From Bradyrhizobium sp. CSS354 (GTDB lineage Bacteria > Pseudomonadota > Alphaproteobacteria > Rhizobiales > Xanthobacteraceae): a DNA stretch of 64,000 nt. The notes beneath the pieces are model-generated. The model ran no database searches. It saw only the letters and a list, made by a program, of their open reading frames with translations, and was not told the DNA's origin. Below are positions 27,367 to 36,576 of the stretch, in pieces; within the stretch, counting starts at the first letter, position 1, and the number at the start of each line of letters is the position of its first letter. The DNA lies in NCBI RefSeq assembly GCF_029051725.1, contig NZ_JAACFU010000010.1, positions 154,902 to 218,901 of the forward strand. The letters are read 5' to 3'. The position numbers were made by a program, and so were the translations under genes.

Positions 27367-28359
27367 ATGGGTCGGACGTCAACACTTCTGCTCTCCGCCG
27401 CCGCAACCGTGCTCGCCGGTACGATGCCGGCGCTCAGCGCCTGGCAGCCGCAAAAGCCGATCGAGTTCGTGGCGACCGCCGGGCCCGGCGGCGGCACGGA
27501 CAATCTCGCGCGCGCCGTGCAGAACATCATCACCAAGCACAAGCTGGTGGAGCAGCCGATCGTCGTCGTCAACAAGGGGGGCGGCAGCGGCGCGGAAGGC
27601 TATGTCTACGGCAAGGCGTCCGCCGGCGATCCCTACAAGGTGATCTTCGGCACGTCGAATGCCTGGCAGCAGCCGCTCGTCTCCAAGGTTGCCTTCAACT
27701 ACACCGATCTCACTGCGATCGCGGCGATGGCGCAGGACGAATTCCTGCTCTGGGTCAAGCAGGACGCGCCCTACAAGACGGCGGGCGACTACCTGAAGGC
27801 GGCCGCATCGGGCGAATTCAAGATGGGCGGCGCCCAGTCAAAGGACACCGACGAGGTGCTGACCCGCATGATCGAGAAGGCCGGCCACATCAAGCTGACC
27901 TACATCCCTTTCAAGAGCGGCGCAGAGACCGCCGTGCAGCTGGCCGGCGGACACCTCGACTCCCACGTCAACAACCCCAGCGAAAGTCTTGGGCAATGGC
28001 GCGGTGGAACGCAACGGCCGCTTTGCGTTTTCAGCCCGAAGCGGCTGCCGCAGGGCGCCAAGGTCACCGCGACCGAAGGCTGGGGCGACGTTCCGACCTG
28101 CGTCGAGCAGGGCCTCGACATCAAGCAGTACGAGCAGCCGCGGACAGTGTGGCTCCCGGGCAAGGTCACGCCGGACCAGGCCGCGTTCTATGTTGACCTG
28201 ATGAAGAAGGTGCAGGCGACGCCGGACTGGAAGGACTACATCGAGAAAACCTCCCAGGTCGACACGTTCCTGACTGGCGCCGAGCTCGACAAGTTCATCA
28301 AGGAGGACCTCGAGCACGTCAAGCAAGTCGCGGGCGAGCAGGGCTGGTTGGTCAAGTAG
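27367..28359 (+). CDS. TTT/Bug-family periplasmic solute receptor (TctC-like)
   Basis: A protein of 330 residues from the ATG at 27367, with GGAGG 6 bases upstream; the longer frame from 27340 lacks a site. A signal peptide ends near ALSA-WQP. PIEFVATAGPGGGTDNLAR is the Bug-family ligand loop, and the rest is a two-lobed receptor. It binds a carboxylate in the periplasm and hands it to TctAB. The ligand is not predictable from sequence. Confidence 0.85.
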   Translation: MGRTSTLLLSAAATVLAGTMPALSAWQPQKPIEFVATAGPGGGTDNLARAVQNIITKHKLVEQPIVVVNKGGGSGAEGYVYGKASAGDPYKVIFGTSNAWQQPLVSKVAFNYTDLTAIAAMAQDEFLLWVKQDAPYKTAGDYLKAAASGEFKMGGAQSKDTDEVLTRMIEKAGHIKLTYIPFKSGAETAVQLAGGHLDSHVNNPSESLGQWRGGTQRPLCVFSPKRLPQGAKVTATEGWGDVPTCVEQGLDIKQYEQPRTVWLPGKVTPDQAAFYVDLMKKVQATPDWKDYIEKTSQVDTFLTGAELDKFIKEDLEHVKQVAGEQGWLVK

Positions 28360-28515
28360 ACGGGACTCTTGCATGGGTGGTGACCACGTGGGCAGGCCTT
28401 CCAGCTACATCTCGGCGTTCGTGCCAAAAACTCCGCCGTCGTCCCGGCGAAGGCTGGGAAAAGCACGCGCGTTCTGCACGACCAGCCGCCGCTCGCCGAC
28501 TGACCGGAGCCCCTG

Positions 28516-28998
28516 ATGATATCGCGCCGCGCTCTCGAACTTGCGACCGCCGTTCTCACCGGCAGCTTCGGTCTGACCGTCGTCGTCTCCAGCCTCGATA
28601 ACGGTATCGGCTGGTCGAGCGCGGGTGTGGAGGCCGGGACGTTTCCGTTCCTGACCGGGATCATCATCGTACTCGGGAGCCTCTACAACCTGGTTCGAGG
28701 TGTCGTGCCGGCCGCGACGCTCGCCAGCGTCCCAATTGCCATCACATCGATCGAGCTGCGCCGGCTTGCCGGCCTGTTCGTGCCGGCCGCGATTTTCGTG
28801 GCTGCGATCCCGTTGGCCGGGATGTACGTCGCCTCGGCCCTGTACATCTTCGCGGTGCTGGCGATCCCCAGACGACAATCCGTGCCGCGCGCGCTTGGCA
28901 TGGCGGCGGCGACAGCGCTCGCGCTCTACGTCGTGTTCGAGCGCATGTTCCAGGTGAGCTTGCCGCACGGCGCGCTCGCCGCGGCGTTCGGCTTCTGA
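28516..28998 (+). CDS. TctB-like small TTT permease subunit
   Basis: A protein of 160 residues with four membrane segments, typical of TctB-like proteins of tripartite tricarboxylate transporters (SSLDNGIGWSSAGVEAGTFPF in the first periplasmic loop). CGGAG lies 7 bases before the ATG. The 156-bp gap after tctC carries a piece (GTCGTCCCGGCGAAGGCTGG) like a common Bradyrhizobium intergenic repeat, but no gene. Confidence 0.8.
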   Translation: MISRRALELATAVLTGSFGLTVVVSSLDNGIGWSSAGVEAGTFPFLTGIIIVLGSLYNLVRGVVPAATLASVPIAITSIELRRLAGLFVPAAIFVAAIPLAGMYVASALYIFAVLAIPRRQSVPRALGMAAATALALYVVFERMFQVSLPHGALAAAFGF

Positions 28999-29009
28999 CG
29001 GAGAGGTCG

Positions 29010-30560
29010 ATGGACAATCTTGGGGAACTCCTGCACGGCTTCAGCATCGCGATCACGCTGCCGCATCTGGCGCTGATGGTGATCGGCGTGCTGCTCGGCA
29101 TTCTCGTCGGCGTGCTGCCTGGGTTGGGTGCTCCGAACGGGGTGTCGCTGCTGCTGCCGCTGACCTTCGGCATGCAGCCGGTCTCTGCCATCATCCTGCT
29201 CTCCAGCATGTATTGGGGCGCGTTGTTCGGGGGGTCCGTGACCTCGATCCTGTTCAACATTCCGGGCGAGCCGTCGTCTGTCGCCACCACCTTCGACGGA
29301 TATCCGATGGCGCGCGACGGACGGCCGACGACGGCGCTCGCCACCGCCTTCGGCTCGGCGGCGTTCGGCGCGCTGATCGGCGTTATCCTGATCACCTTCC
29401 TCGCATCGTGGGTGGCGCAGGTCGCACTCGCCTTCGGGCCGGCGGAATATTTTGCGGTCTATTTCCTGGCCTTCGCCAGCTTCGTCGGCATGGGCGGGGC
29501 GGCCCCGATCAAGACCATCGTCGCGCTGGCGATCGGCTTTGCGATCGCGGCTATCGGCATCGACACCGTCTCCGGCAGCGTGCGCCTCACGATGGGTGTC
29601 GACGAGCTGGTCAAGGGCGTCAACTTCGTCGTCGCGGTGATGGGCCTGTTCGGCATCGGCGAGCTGCTCGTCGCCGTCGAAGAGGAGTTCCATGCCCGTG
29701 CGGTCTCGTCGAAGATTGAGTGGCGCGAGGTGTTTCGCGCGATCGGCCGCCTGCCGCGGCATAGTGTTGCGCTGCTGCGCAGCGCTGCGATCGGATGCTG
29801 GATGGGCATCACGCCTGGCGGCCCGACTGCGGCGTCTTTCATGAGCTATGGCATCGCCCGACGCTTCTCGCGCCGTGGCCGATACTTCGGCACCGGAGAG
29901 GTTGAAGGCATCATCTCGCCGGAGACGGCCGATCATGCGGCCGGCACCAGCGCGCTTCTGCCCATGCTCTCGCTCGGCATTCCCGGCTCGGCCACTGCGG
30001 CCGTCATGATGGGCGGGCTGATGATCTGGGGTCTCAATCCCGGACCGATGCTGTTCGTCGACCAGAAGGACTTTGTCTGGGGCCTGATTGCCTCGATGTA
30101 TGTCGGCAACATCGTCGCCGTCGCGCTGGTGCTGCTGACCGTCCCGGTGTTCGCGGCCTTGATGCGGATTCCCTTCGTGATCATCGCGCCGCTGATCGTG
30201 ATCATCTGCGTCGTCGGCGCCTATTCGGTGTCGAACTCCTATCTCGACGTCGTCATGATGCTCGGCTTCGGCATCGTCGGCTATCTCTTCAAGAAGCTGT
30301 TCTATCCGCTGGCGCCGCTCGTGCTCGCGATCGTCATCGGCGACAAGGCCGAGGACGCGTTCCGGCAGTCGATGCTGATGTCCAAGGGATCGCTCGGGAT
30401 ATTCTTCGCCAACAAGCTGGTGACGTGCCTGATCGTGGCCGGCATCGCGCTGTTGCTGCTTCCGCTCGTGCTGCAGTTGCCGCGTCTCTGGCGCAAACCC
30501 GCATCTGCCGCGACCGAGACAACGGCTCAAGAGACCGCTCGTGAGAAGGTGACCATATGA
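29010..30560 (+). CDS. TctA-like large TTT permease subunit
   Basis: A protein of 516 residues with about 12 membrane segments. The family motifs GVLPGLGAPNGVSLLLPLTFG and the repeated GVMIGITPGG-type loop (GCWMGITPGGPTAASFMSYG) are present, as is ALVPMLSLGIPGSATAAVMMGGL-like text (LLPMLSLGIPGSATAAV). It forms the transport channel with TctB in the inner membrane. Its end overlaps the next gene by four bases (ATGA), indicating translational coupling. Confidence 0.9.
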   Translation: MDNLGELLHGFSIAITLPHLALMVIGVLLGILVGVLPGLGAPNGVSLLLPLTFGMQPVSAIILLSSMYWGALFGGSVTSILFNIPGEPSSVATTFDGYPMARDGRPTTALATAFGSAAFGALIGVILITFLASWVAQVALAFGPAEYFAVYFLAFASFVGMGGAAPIKTIVALAIGFAIAAIGIDTVSGSVRLTMGVDELVKGVNFVVAVMGLFGIGELLVAVEEEFHARAVSSKIEWREVFRAIGRLPRHSVALLRSAAIGCWMGITPGGPTAASFMSYGIARRFSRRGRYFGTGEVEGIISPETADHAAGTSALLPMLSLGIPGSATAAVMMGGLMIWGLNPGPMLFVDQKDFVWGLIASMYVGNIVAVALVLLTVPVFAALMRIPFVIIAPLIVIICVVGAYSVSNSYLDVVMMLGFGIVGYLFKKLFYPLAPLVLAIVIGDKAEDAFRQSMLMSKGSLGIFFANKLVTCLIVAGIALLLLPLVLQLPRLWRKPASAATETTAQETAREKVTI

Positions 30561-31561
30561 CCGCAAAGCCGCTCATTGCATTGGCAATGGGAGATCCTGC
30601 CGGCATCAGCCCGGAGCTGACCGCAAAGCTCGTGGTGCAGGACGATATCCGCGCCTGCAGCCGGATTGTCGTGATCGGCGACCGCCGCATCTTCGACGAG
30701 GGCGCGCGCGTTGCCGGCGTCAAGCCGGAGCTGACAACAGTGGAGCAGGGAGCCGATCTGCGCGCGGCGAAGGGCGAGACGCTATTCGTGGATCTCGGGC
30801 ACCTCGATGCCGGCGACGTCCAGCAGGGAACTGTGAGCCTTGCCGGCGGCAGATTCGCGCTTGCCAACTACAAGCATGCGCTCGAACTCGGCCGCGACGG
30901 TCGGGTCGATGCCGTCTGCTTCACGCCGTTCAACAAGCAGGCGATGCGGCTGGCTCGGGCCGAGTATGACGACGAGATCGCGTTCTCCGCCGAAGTGGTC
31001 GGACTCAAAACTCCCGCAAGCGAATTCAATGTGCTGGACCGGCTCTGGAACGCCCGCGTGACGTCCCACATCCCGCTCAAGGACGTCGCCGCGCTGTTGT
31101 CCGGCGAACGTATTCATCGCGCGCTCAAGCTGACTGATGCCTGCATGCGCAATGCCGGCTTCGCCCGGCCGCGCATCGCGGTCGCCGGGCTCAATCCGCA
31201 TGCCGGCGACGGCGGCAATTTCGGCCGCGAGGAGATCGATGTCATTGCGCCCGTGGTCGCGGCCGGCCAGCGCGAGGGCATTGCCGCCGAGGGGCCGTTC
31301 CCGGCCGACACGGTGTTCCTGCGCGCCAAGGGTGGGGCCTTCGATGCCGTGCTGACGATGTATCACGACCAGGGCCAGATCGCGATGAAGCTGATGGGCT
31401 TTGATCGCGGCGTAACCCTGCTCGGCGGCTTTCCGTTCCCGATCTGCACGCCAGCCCACGGCACCGCCTACGACATCGCCGGCCAAGGCATTGCATCAGT
31501 CGGTGCCAGCCGCGCCGCGGTGTTGCTCGCCGCGGAGATGGCCGTGCGTCGCGTCGCCTGA
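30557..31561 (+). CDS. PdxA-family NAD-dependent dehydrogenase
   Basis: A protein of 334 residues. MGDPAGISPEL at the start, the metal His in HIPLKDVA, and YHDQGQIAMKLMGF and THGTAYDIAGQG-like motifs (PAHGTAYDIAGQG) belong to 4-hydroxythreonine-4-phosphate dehydrogenases. Because it is the last gene of a carboxylate uptake/CoA operon, it is more likely a catabolic paralogue (PdxA2 type) than the vitamin B6 enzyme. Such paralogues oxidise hydroxy acids with decarboxylation. It overlaps tctA by 4 bp. Confidence 0.85.
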   Translation: MTAKPLIALAMGDPAGISPELTAKLVVQDDIRACSRIVVIGDRRIFDEGARVAGVKPELTTVEQGADLRAAKGETLFVDLGHLDAGDVQQGTVSLAGGRFALANYKHALELGRDGRVDAVCFTPFNKQAMRLARAEYDDEIAFSAEVVGLKTPASEFNVLDRLWNARVTSHIPLKDVAALLSGERIHRALKLTDACMRNAGFARPRIAVAGLNPHAGDGGNFGREEIDVIAPVVAAGQREGIAAEGPFPADTVFLRAKGGAFDAVLTMYHDQGQIAMKLMGFDRGVTLLGGFPFPICTPAHGTAYDIAGQGIASVGASRAAVLLAAEMAVRRVA

Positions 31562-31697
31562 TTTCTCCGACGGGGAGGTGGGCGCCTGCTTGTGTCTGCG
31601 GTGGCCGCGCAGTTTCGGACTTTCCGGGAAAAAGTGGAAACTTCCGTCCTCGTAACGAGTTGCCGTCGCATGAACGTCTCCATCTCGGAGTTGGAAC

Positions 31698-31907
31698 ATG
31701 GTCGACGACGACCCGCTACGAACGGCGGTGGATATTGCTTGGTCCGTTTACCGCGCCCGGCATCGCCACGTCGATGCCGCGGATAGTCGTCGCTGTCTGC
31801 TTGAGCGTCATCTGCAAGGGAGATGGAAAGCGCGCGGGAGCGATGCCGAAGAACTCACGCAATTCGGGATTGCCTACCTCGATCGGCTTCCTGACGACGA
31901 ATGTTGA
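31698..31907 (+). CDS. conserved hypothetical protein (69 aa)
   Basis: GGAG precedes the ATG by 7 bases. The product (DDDPLRTAVDIAWSVYRARH, then DAADSRRCLLERHLQGRW and TQFGIAYLDRLPDDE) resembles short helical proteins I recall as widespread unannotated genes in Bradyrhizobium. It is soluble, with no signal or membrane segment. The function is unknown. The 130 bp on either side contain no other gene I can support. Confidence 0.6.
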   Translation: MVDDDPLRTAVDIAWSVYRARHRHVDAADSRRCLLERHLQGRWKARGSDAEELTQFGIAYLDRLPDDEC

Positions 31908-32042
31908 GGCTCATGGAAGGGGTCGTCTGCCGGGTCGCGGCCGCAAGTGCCAGGCCGAATTGGACGCTGCTCGCGATTTCGAACCTTCTGTCCGCCGCGA
32001 TCATTCTGATCGTGCGTGCGGCGGTTTAACGGGTAGCCTCTC

Positions 32043-33104
32043 ATGCGCATCGCTCAGCTTGCTCCCCTCGCCGAAAGCGTCCCTCCGAAGCTTTACGGCG
32101 GCACTGAGCGGGTAGTGGCCTGGCTGGTGGATGGACTGGTCGAGCTCGGCCACGAGGTCACGCTGTTTGCGAGCGGCGATTCCAGGACGAATGGTGCGCT
32201 TCATCCGGTTTGGCCACGCGCGCTGCGTCTCGGGCGGACGGGGGCGGACCCGACGGCCGCGAGCGCGATGCTGATGGAGGCGATTGCAAGGCGTGCGAAG
32301 GAGTTCGACGTGATCCACGCGCATGTCGACTGGCTGTCGTTGCCGTTGCTCAGTCGTCTCGGCGTGCCGTTCCTTACGACCATGCACGGGCGCCTCGACT
32401 TGCCTGGGCTACCGGACGTAGCCAGGCAATTTCCTGAAGCATGCTTCGTGTCGATTTCCGATCATCAGCGCCTGCCGCTTCCGGATGCGAAATGGATCGG
32501 AACAATCCAGCACGGGCTGCCGTCCGACCTGTTTCGGCCGTCCTACGAACAGGGGTCCTATTTGGCGTTTCTCGGACGTCTCACCGCAGACAAGGGTCCG
32601 GAGGACGCCATTCGCATCGCACGCGCGGTCCAGATGCCCCTCCGCATCGCCGCGAAGGTCCCTCGCGCCGAGACAGCCTACTTCAGGAAGCACATCGAGC
32701 CCAACATCGACGGCAAGAACATCCAGCTTGTTGGTGAAGTCGATGACGCGAAGAAACAGCCCTTCCTTGCCGAAGCCGCTGCGCTGTTGTTCCCGATCGA
32801 CTGGCCGGAGCCGTTTGGGCTGGTCATGATCGAAGCCATGGCATGCGGAACCCCGGTAATCGCCTATCGCTCCGGCTCCGTCCCTGAAGTCGTCGAGCAC
32901 GGATTGACAGGCTTCATCGTCGAGAACGAGGAGCAGGCCGTCAGGGCAGTCGGCGAATTGGGCAAGCTGGATCGAAGGAAGGTGCGCTCCCGGTTCGAGG
33001 AGCGCTTTTCCGCGAGCCGAATGGCGAGGCAGTACGAAGATCAGTACCGCAAATTGTCTGCCGCCGTGGCTCGGGAATTCATCACTGAACCGTCGGAAAC
33101 GTGA
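32043..33104 (+). CDS. GT4-family glycosyltransferase
   Basis: A protein of 353 residues with a GT-B fold. YGGTERVVAWLVDGLVELGHEVTLF at the N-terminus is the acceptor-side glycine-rich loop. The C-terminal half has FLGRLTADKGPEDAI and the donor-binding EPFGLVMIEAMACGTPVIAY (E-x7-E). It transfers a sugar from a nucleotide donor; acceptor and sugar are unknown. It sits 12 bp before an L,D-transpeptidase, which suggests an envelope role, but no other polysaccharide genes are adjacent. Confidence 0.85.
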   Translation: MRIAQLAPLAESVPPKLYGGTERVVAWLVDGLVELGHEVTLFASGDSRTNGALHPVWPRALRLGRTGADPTAASAMLMEAIARRAKEFDVIHAHVDWLSLPLLSRLGVPFLTTMHGRLDLPGLPDVARQFPEACFVSISDHQRLPLPDAKWIGTIQHGLPSDLFRPSYEQGSYLAFLGRLTADKGPEDAIRIARAVQMPLRIAAKVPRAETAYFRKHIEPNIDGKNIQLVGEVDDAKKQPFLAEAAALLFPIDWPEPFGLVMIEAMACGTPVIAYRSGSVPEVVEHGLTGFIVENEEQAVRAVGELGKLDRRKVRSRFEERFSASRMARQYEDQYRKLSAAVAREFITEPSET

Positions 33105-33116
33105 AAGGACCCGGCA

Positions 33117-34112
33117 ATGTCGCTCGGAAAAGCGGGGCAGATTTGCATCTTTCTGATCTTCGCTCTGACGGCGCCGCCAGCGTTCGCCGCGGCGATGGAC
33201 GCCGCCGCCATCAATTCCGCCCAGCCAACCAACAAGACTCTCTCGAACGAGAAGCCGACCCCTGCCGGCGTCCGGCTGCAGGTCCTCCTGGACAGGGCGC
33301 GTTTCTCGCCCGGCGAGATCGACGGCAAGTTCGGAGAGAACGCCAGGAAGGCGCTGCGCGCCTATGCGGAAGCGCAGCAATTGCCGAGTTCGGAGGCTCT
33401 CTCGGAAGACATCTGGAAGGCGTTGCTGGCGGACGACCGGCCGGCAACGGCGACCTACACGATTGCCCAGCAGGACGTGGCGGGCCCTTTCCTGAGCAGG
33501 CTTCCGTCGAGCATGGAGGAGATGAAAGGAATTCCGAAGCTTGGATTCACGAGTCCGCGCGAAGGATTGGCCGAGAAATTTCACATGAGCGAGGAGCTCT
33601 TGGCAGCGCTCAACCCCGGGCGCCGCTTCGATCGTGCCGGCGACACCATCGTCATCGTGGATACCGCGAGTGGAGGCGCTGCGCCTGCCAAAGCCGACAG
33701 GGTCGAGATCGACAAGAGCCGACAGACGTTGAAGCTGTTCGACAAGTCGAATGCGCTGATCGGCTTTTATCCTGCGACGGTAGGAAGCGAAGAGAAGCCA
33801 TCGCCCTCGGGCACCCTGAAGGTCACGGAAATCAGCCGCAATCCGCACTATCGCTACAACCCCGATTACCACTTCAGGGACGTCCGTTCGCGCAAGCCCT
33901 TCACCATCCAGCCCGGTCCGAACAATCCGGTCGGCACGATGTGGATCAACCTGTCCGCCGAGGGCTACGGCATTCACGGCACGCCTTCGCCGAAGAAGAT
34001 CTCCAAAGCGGAATCCCACGGCTGCGTGCGTCTCACCAACTGGGACGCTGAACGGGTGGCAGCCAGTGTCTCGAAAGGTACCCCGGTCGCGTTCGTGGCG
34101 AGCGCGGGTTGA
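33117..34112 (+). CDS. L,D-transpeptidase (YkuD) with peptidoglycan-binding region
   Basis: A protein of 331 residues. A signal peptide ends near AFA-AAMD. Residues about 50-105 form a peptidoglycan-binding-1-like domain (LLDRARFSPGEIDGKFGENA), then a LysM-like stretch (MSEELLAALNPG..). The YkuD domain ends in GIHGTP...SHGCVRLTNWD, holding the catalytic Cys and His. It makes 3-3 cross-links or attaches proteins to peptidoglycan in the periplasm. It probably shares a transcript with the glycosyltransferase upstream. Confidence 0.9.
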   Translation: MSLGKAGQICIFLIFALTAPPAFAAAMDAAAINSAQPTNKTLSNEKPTPAGVRLQVLLDRARFSPGEIDGKFGENARKALRAYAEAQQLPSSEALSEDIWKALLADDRPATATYTIAQQDVAGPFLSRLPSSMEEMKGIPKLGFTSPREGLAEKFHMSEELLAALNPGRRFDRAGDTIVIVDTASGGAAPAKADRVEIDKSRQTLKLFDKSNALIGFYPATVGSEEKPSPSGTLKVTEISRNPHYRYNPDYHFRDVRSRKPFTIQPGPNNPVGTMWINLSAEGYGIHGTPSPKKISKAESHGCVRLTNWDAERVAASVSKGTPVAFVASAG

Positions 34113-34154
34113 CGCCAGCGTCCCGTTCCAGCATCGCCGTCTGCTGACCTGGCG

Positions 34155-34571
34155 CTACTTCGCGAGAGGCGTCGTCAGTTCCTTGTCGGCTGTATCCACC
34201 ACGAACACGGCAAGCAGCTTCGCGGGCTCGGTGTCGCTGGCATTGGCGCTGACGGCATGACGGTCGCCAGGTCGTTCGGAAAAATTCTCTCCCTCATGAA
34301 AGACCTTGGCGGGGCCGTCATTCACTTGGCTGCGGATCGCTCCTTCCAGGACGGTGGCGTAGATGAAAGCCGAGGGCGCGTGGATGTGGGCCGGAGAGGA
34401 GCCTCCTGGGCCGTACTCGACCAGCACGCCCTTCATGCTCTTGCCGGGGACGTTGGGCAGCGCCTGGTCGAACACGACCGTCACCTTGGCTGTGGGTGCC
34501 GCCGTCTCGGCGGCATGGACCGTCAGGAATGATGCGGCATAAACAGCGGTTGCGATCAGCAATCTGCGCAT
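34155..34571 (-). CDS. exported cupin-domain protein
   Basis: A protein of 138 residues from the ATG at 34571, with GAGGAG upstream. An N-terminal signal (AVYAASFLTVHAAE) is followed by one cupin barrel with metal-type residues in SPAHIHAPSAF and GDRHAVSANAS. It is clearly paralogous to the gene at 49403 (shared pattern LPNVPGK, YGPGG, IRSQ, SANAS, TEPA, AVFV). It lies 10 bp after the NmrA-like reductase on the same strand. The ligand is unknown. Confidence 0.8.
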   Translation of the reverse strand: MRRLLIATAVYAASFLTVHAAETAAPTAKVTVVFDQALPNVPGKSMKGVLVEYGPGGSSPAHIHAPSAFIYATVLEGAIRSQVNDGPAKVFHEGENFSERPGDRHAVSANASDTEPAKLLAVFVVDTADKELTTPLAK

Positions 34572-34581
34572 GGAAGTCTCC

Positions 34582-35325
34582 TCAAAGTCTCGCGAGCCAT
34601 GTAGCGAGCGGCGTTTTGCCAAGCCGCGCCTCGCCGAGAGGCCTCAGCGATGTGTCGTCGATGGGAGCGCCGTAGTACGGCGCCTTTGGGTCTCCCACCA
34701 CCGGTCGGGCGTCGCCGGATGCCTTGAGGCGCCGTTCGATGAATTCATTGAAGGGCGCCTTCTCAGGCCCTGCGATATCGATCGTGCCATTGAGCGGCTG
34801 GCCCATCGCGACCTCTGCGAGGCGATCAGCCACGTCCTCGGCTGCGATCGGCTGAAACAATGCCGTGGGAACGACGATCCGGTCGTCGGCCGCGCCCATA
34901 TCGCCGATGCCGCTGAGGAATTCGAAGAACTGGGTGGCGCGGACGATCGAGTAAGGGACCGGAGATGCCTTGACGATGGTCTCCTGTGCCAGCTTGGCGC
35001 GAAAATAGGAGTTATCGGGCGAGCGCTCGGTTCCGACGATCGAGAGGACCACATGATGCTTCACGGCTGCAGCCGCCTCAGTCGCAGCGAGGTTCTTGCT
35101 CGAACGCTCGAAGAATTCGAGCACGGCGGCAGGCTCCCAGGACGGCGCGTTGGCAACGTCGACGACGACATCCGCACCCGCCAGCACAGCGGCGAGGCCT
35201 TCCCCGGTCACGGCGTTCACGCCTGATTTCGGCGAAGCCGCGACGGCGTCGTGGCCTTGCTGCTTGAGTCTCGCTACGAGCTTGGATCCGATCAATCCCG
35301 TCCCGCCGATCACGACGATCTTCAT
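34582..35325 (-). CDS. NAD(P)-binding NmrA/atypical SDR family protein
   Basis: A protein of 247 residues. The N-terminus KIVVIGGTGLIGSKLV is a Rossmann GxxGxxG loop, and the rest follows the NmrA-like/NAD(P)H-binding pattern (HHVVLSIVGTER, YSIVRATQFFEF). It may act as a reductase or redox sensor. ATG 35325 is chosen, with GAGGAG 8 bases upstream. It forms a two-gene unit with the cupin, a pairing often seen in small stress-type operons, which is inference. Confidence 0.8.
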   Translation of the reverse strand: MKIVVIGGTGLIGSKLVARLKQQGHDAVAASPKSGVNAVTGEGLAAVLAGADVVVDVANAPSWEPAAVLEFFERSSKNLAATEAAAAVKHHVVLSIVGTERSPDNSYFRAKLAQETIVKASPVPYSIVRATQFFEFLSGIGDMGAADDRIVVPTALFQPIAAEDVADRLAEVAMGQPLNGTIDIAGPEKAPFNEFIERRLKASGDARPVVGDPKAPYYGAPIDDTSLRPLGEARLGKTPLATWLARL

Positions 35326-35562
35326 GGCATGTCTCCTCGGCACGTTGCGAGCGCGAGCGTTTCAGGAGCGACGGCGCGCGCGTCGCGAAAGCGATGAGGC
35401 GACTCTTACCGGGGAAATGGGGCGGGCTCTTGCCTGTAACCGGCCTGCCTTGTCGAAAAATGCTGAAGACGTCTATCCGATCGCCGATAGATAAAGTTGG
35501 GTATCGAAATAGTCCGAAGCGCGGCGCGCAGTGCTGTCGCCGGCGTCCGCCGGCGGCACTCG

Positions 35563-36576
35563 CTAGATTGCAGCACGTCCTTCTTGTTGGCGTTCGGTTA
35601 CTGACGGCATCCGCGCCACACACCGGAATCCGACATGACTGGTCGAGGTATCGACCGGCTCGGCGTGCCGCGCGGCCGGACGATATCGGCGGCAATAGTT
35701 CGGCGCGCAGAGGTGCGAGCCGCCCTTGAGGACCTTGCGCGGAATCTGGATGCCGGGGAGGCGAGGGTCGTAACTCGTGTGCTCACCGCCGCCGCGGGGA
35801 TTCTTGGGAATGCAGCAGGGTTTTGCAGCCTCGGCGGCGTGCTTTGACGACCACCAGTCGGAGGTCCACTCCCAGACATTGCCGATCATGTCGTAGAGAC
35901 CGTAGCCGTTCGGCGGGAAGGCCATGACCGGCGAGGTACGTTCGTACCCATCCTCGCCGAGATTCTGGACGGGGAAGTTGCCCTGCCAGACATTGGCCAT
36001 GTGCTTGCCGCCCGGCATCAGCGCATCGCCCCAGGCGTATTCCTCCGCCTCGAGGCCGCCACGGGCCGCGAACTCCCATTCCGCCTCCGTCGGCAAGTCC
36101 TTGCCGGCCCAGCGGGCATACGCTGCCGCATCGCTGAAGGAGACGTGAACGACGGGATGGTCGTCGAGGTCCTTGATGTTGCTGCCGGGGCCATAGGGAT
36201 GGCGCCAGTTGGCGCCGCGCAGGAAAGTCCACCACTGGCTCCAGTCGGTCAGATCGGTGATGCGCGGCAGCGGTGAGAAGACCAGCGATCCCGCGTAGAG
36301 CATCTCTGCCAGCGCGCCTGGATAGTCCTTCGGATCGGGGACGATCTGCGCCTCGGTGACATGGCCGGTTGCGTTGACGAACTGCTTGAACTGCCGGTTG
36401 GTCACGGGCGTGCGGTCAATCCAGAAGCCGTCGACAGCGACGCGATGGCTCGGCGTTTCCTCGGGATAATGATGGTCGGATCCCATGCGAAAGGTTCCGC
36501 CGGGAATGAAGACCATCTCGCCGGTCTTCAAATCATCCGGCAACCACTCGCAGTGATCCATATCCGCTCGCAACAT
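35563..36576 (-). CDS. formylglycine-generating enzyme (SUMF1/FGE family)
   Basis: A protein of 337 residues from the ATG at 36576 (GGAG upstream). FIPGGTFRMGSD, GFWIDRTPVTNRQFKQFV, LPTEAEWEFAARGG and GNVWEWTSDWW are FGE-sulfatase-domain motifs. Near the end GGSHLCAPNYCRRYRPAAR has the C-x4-C pair that binds copper in true FGEs; many other SUMF1-domain proteins lack it. FGE converts Cys in CxPxR of sulfatases to formylglycine. No signal peptide is seen. No sulfatase gene is in the window. Confidence 0.85.
   Translation of the reverse strand: MLRADMDHCEWLPDDLKTGEMVFIPGGTFRMGSDHHYPEETPSHRVAVDGFWIDRTPVTNRQFKQFVNATGHVTEAQIVPDPKDYPGALAEMLYAGSLVFSPLPRITDLTDWSQWWTFLRGANWRHPYGPGSNIKDLDDHPVVHVSFSDAAAYARWAGKDLPTEAEWEFAARGGLEAEEYAWGDALMPGGKHMANVWQGNFPVQNLGEDGYERTSPVMAFPPNGYGLYDMIGNVWEWTSDWWSSKHAAEAAKPCCIPKNPRGGGEHTSYDPRLPGIQIPRKVLKGGSHLCAPNYCRRYRPAARHAEPVDTSTSHVGFRCVARMPSVTERQQEGRAAI

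Noticed and set aside
28926..30566. Minus-strand frame of 546 codons opposite tctA
   Set aside because: Composition is Arg/Gln/His-rich antisense of a membrane protein and the TctA frame is unmistakable.
32409..34019. Minus-strand frame of 536 codons across the glycosyltransferase and L,D-transpeptidase
   Set aside because: It spans two real genes and their gap on the other strand and shows no family motif.
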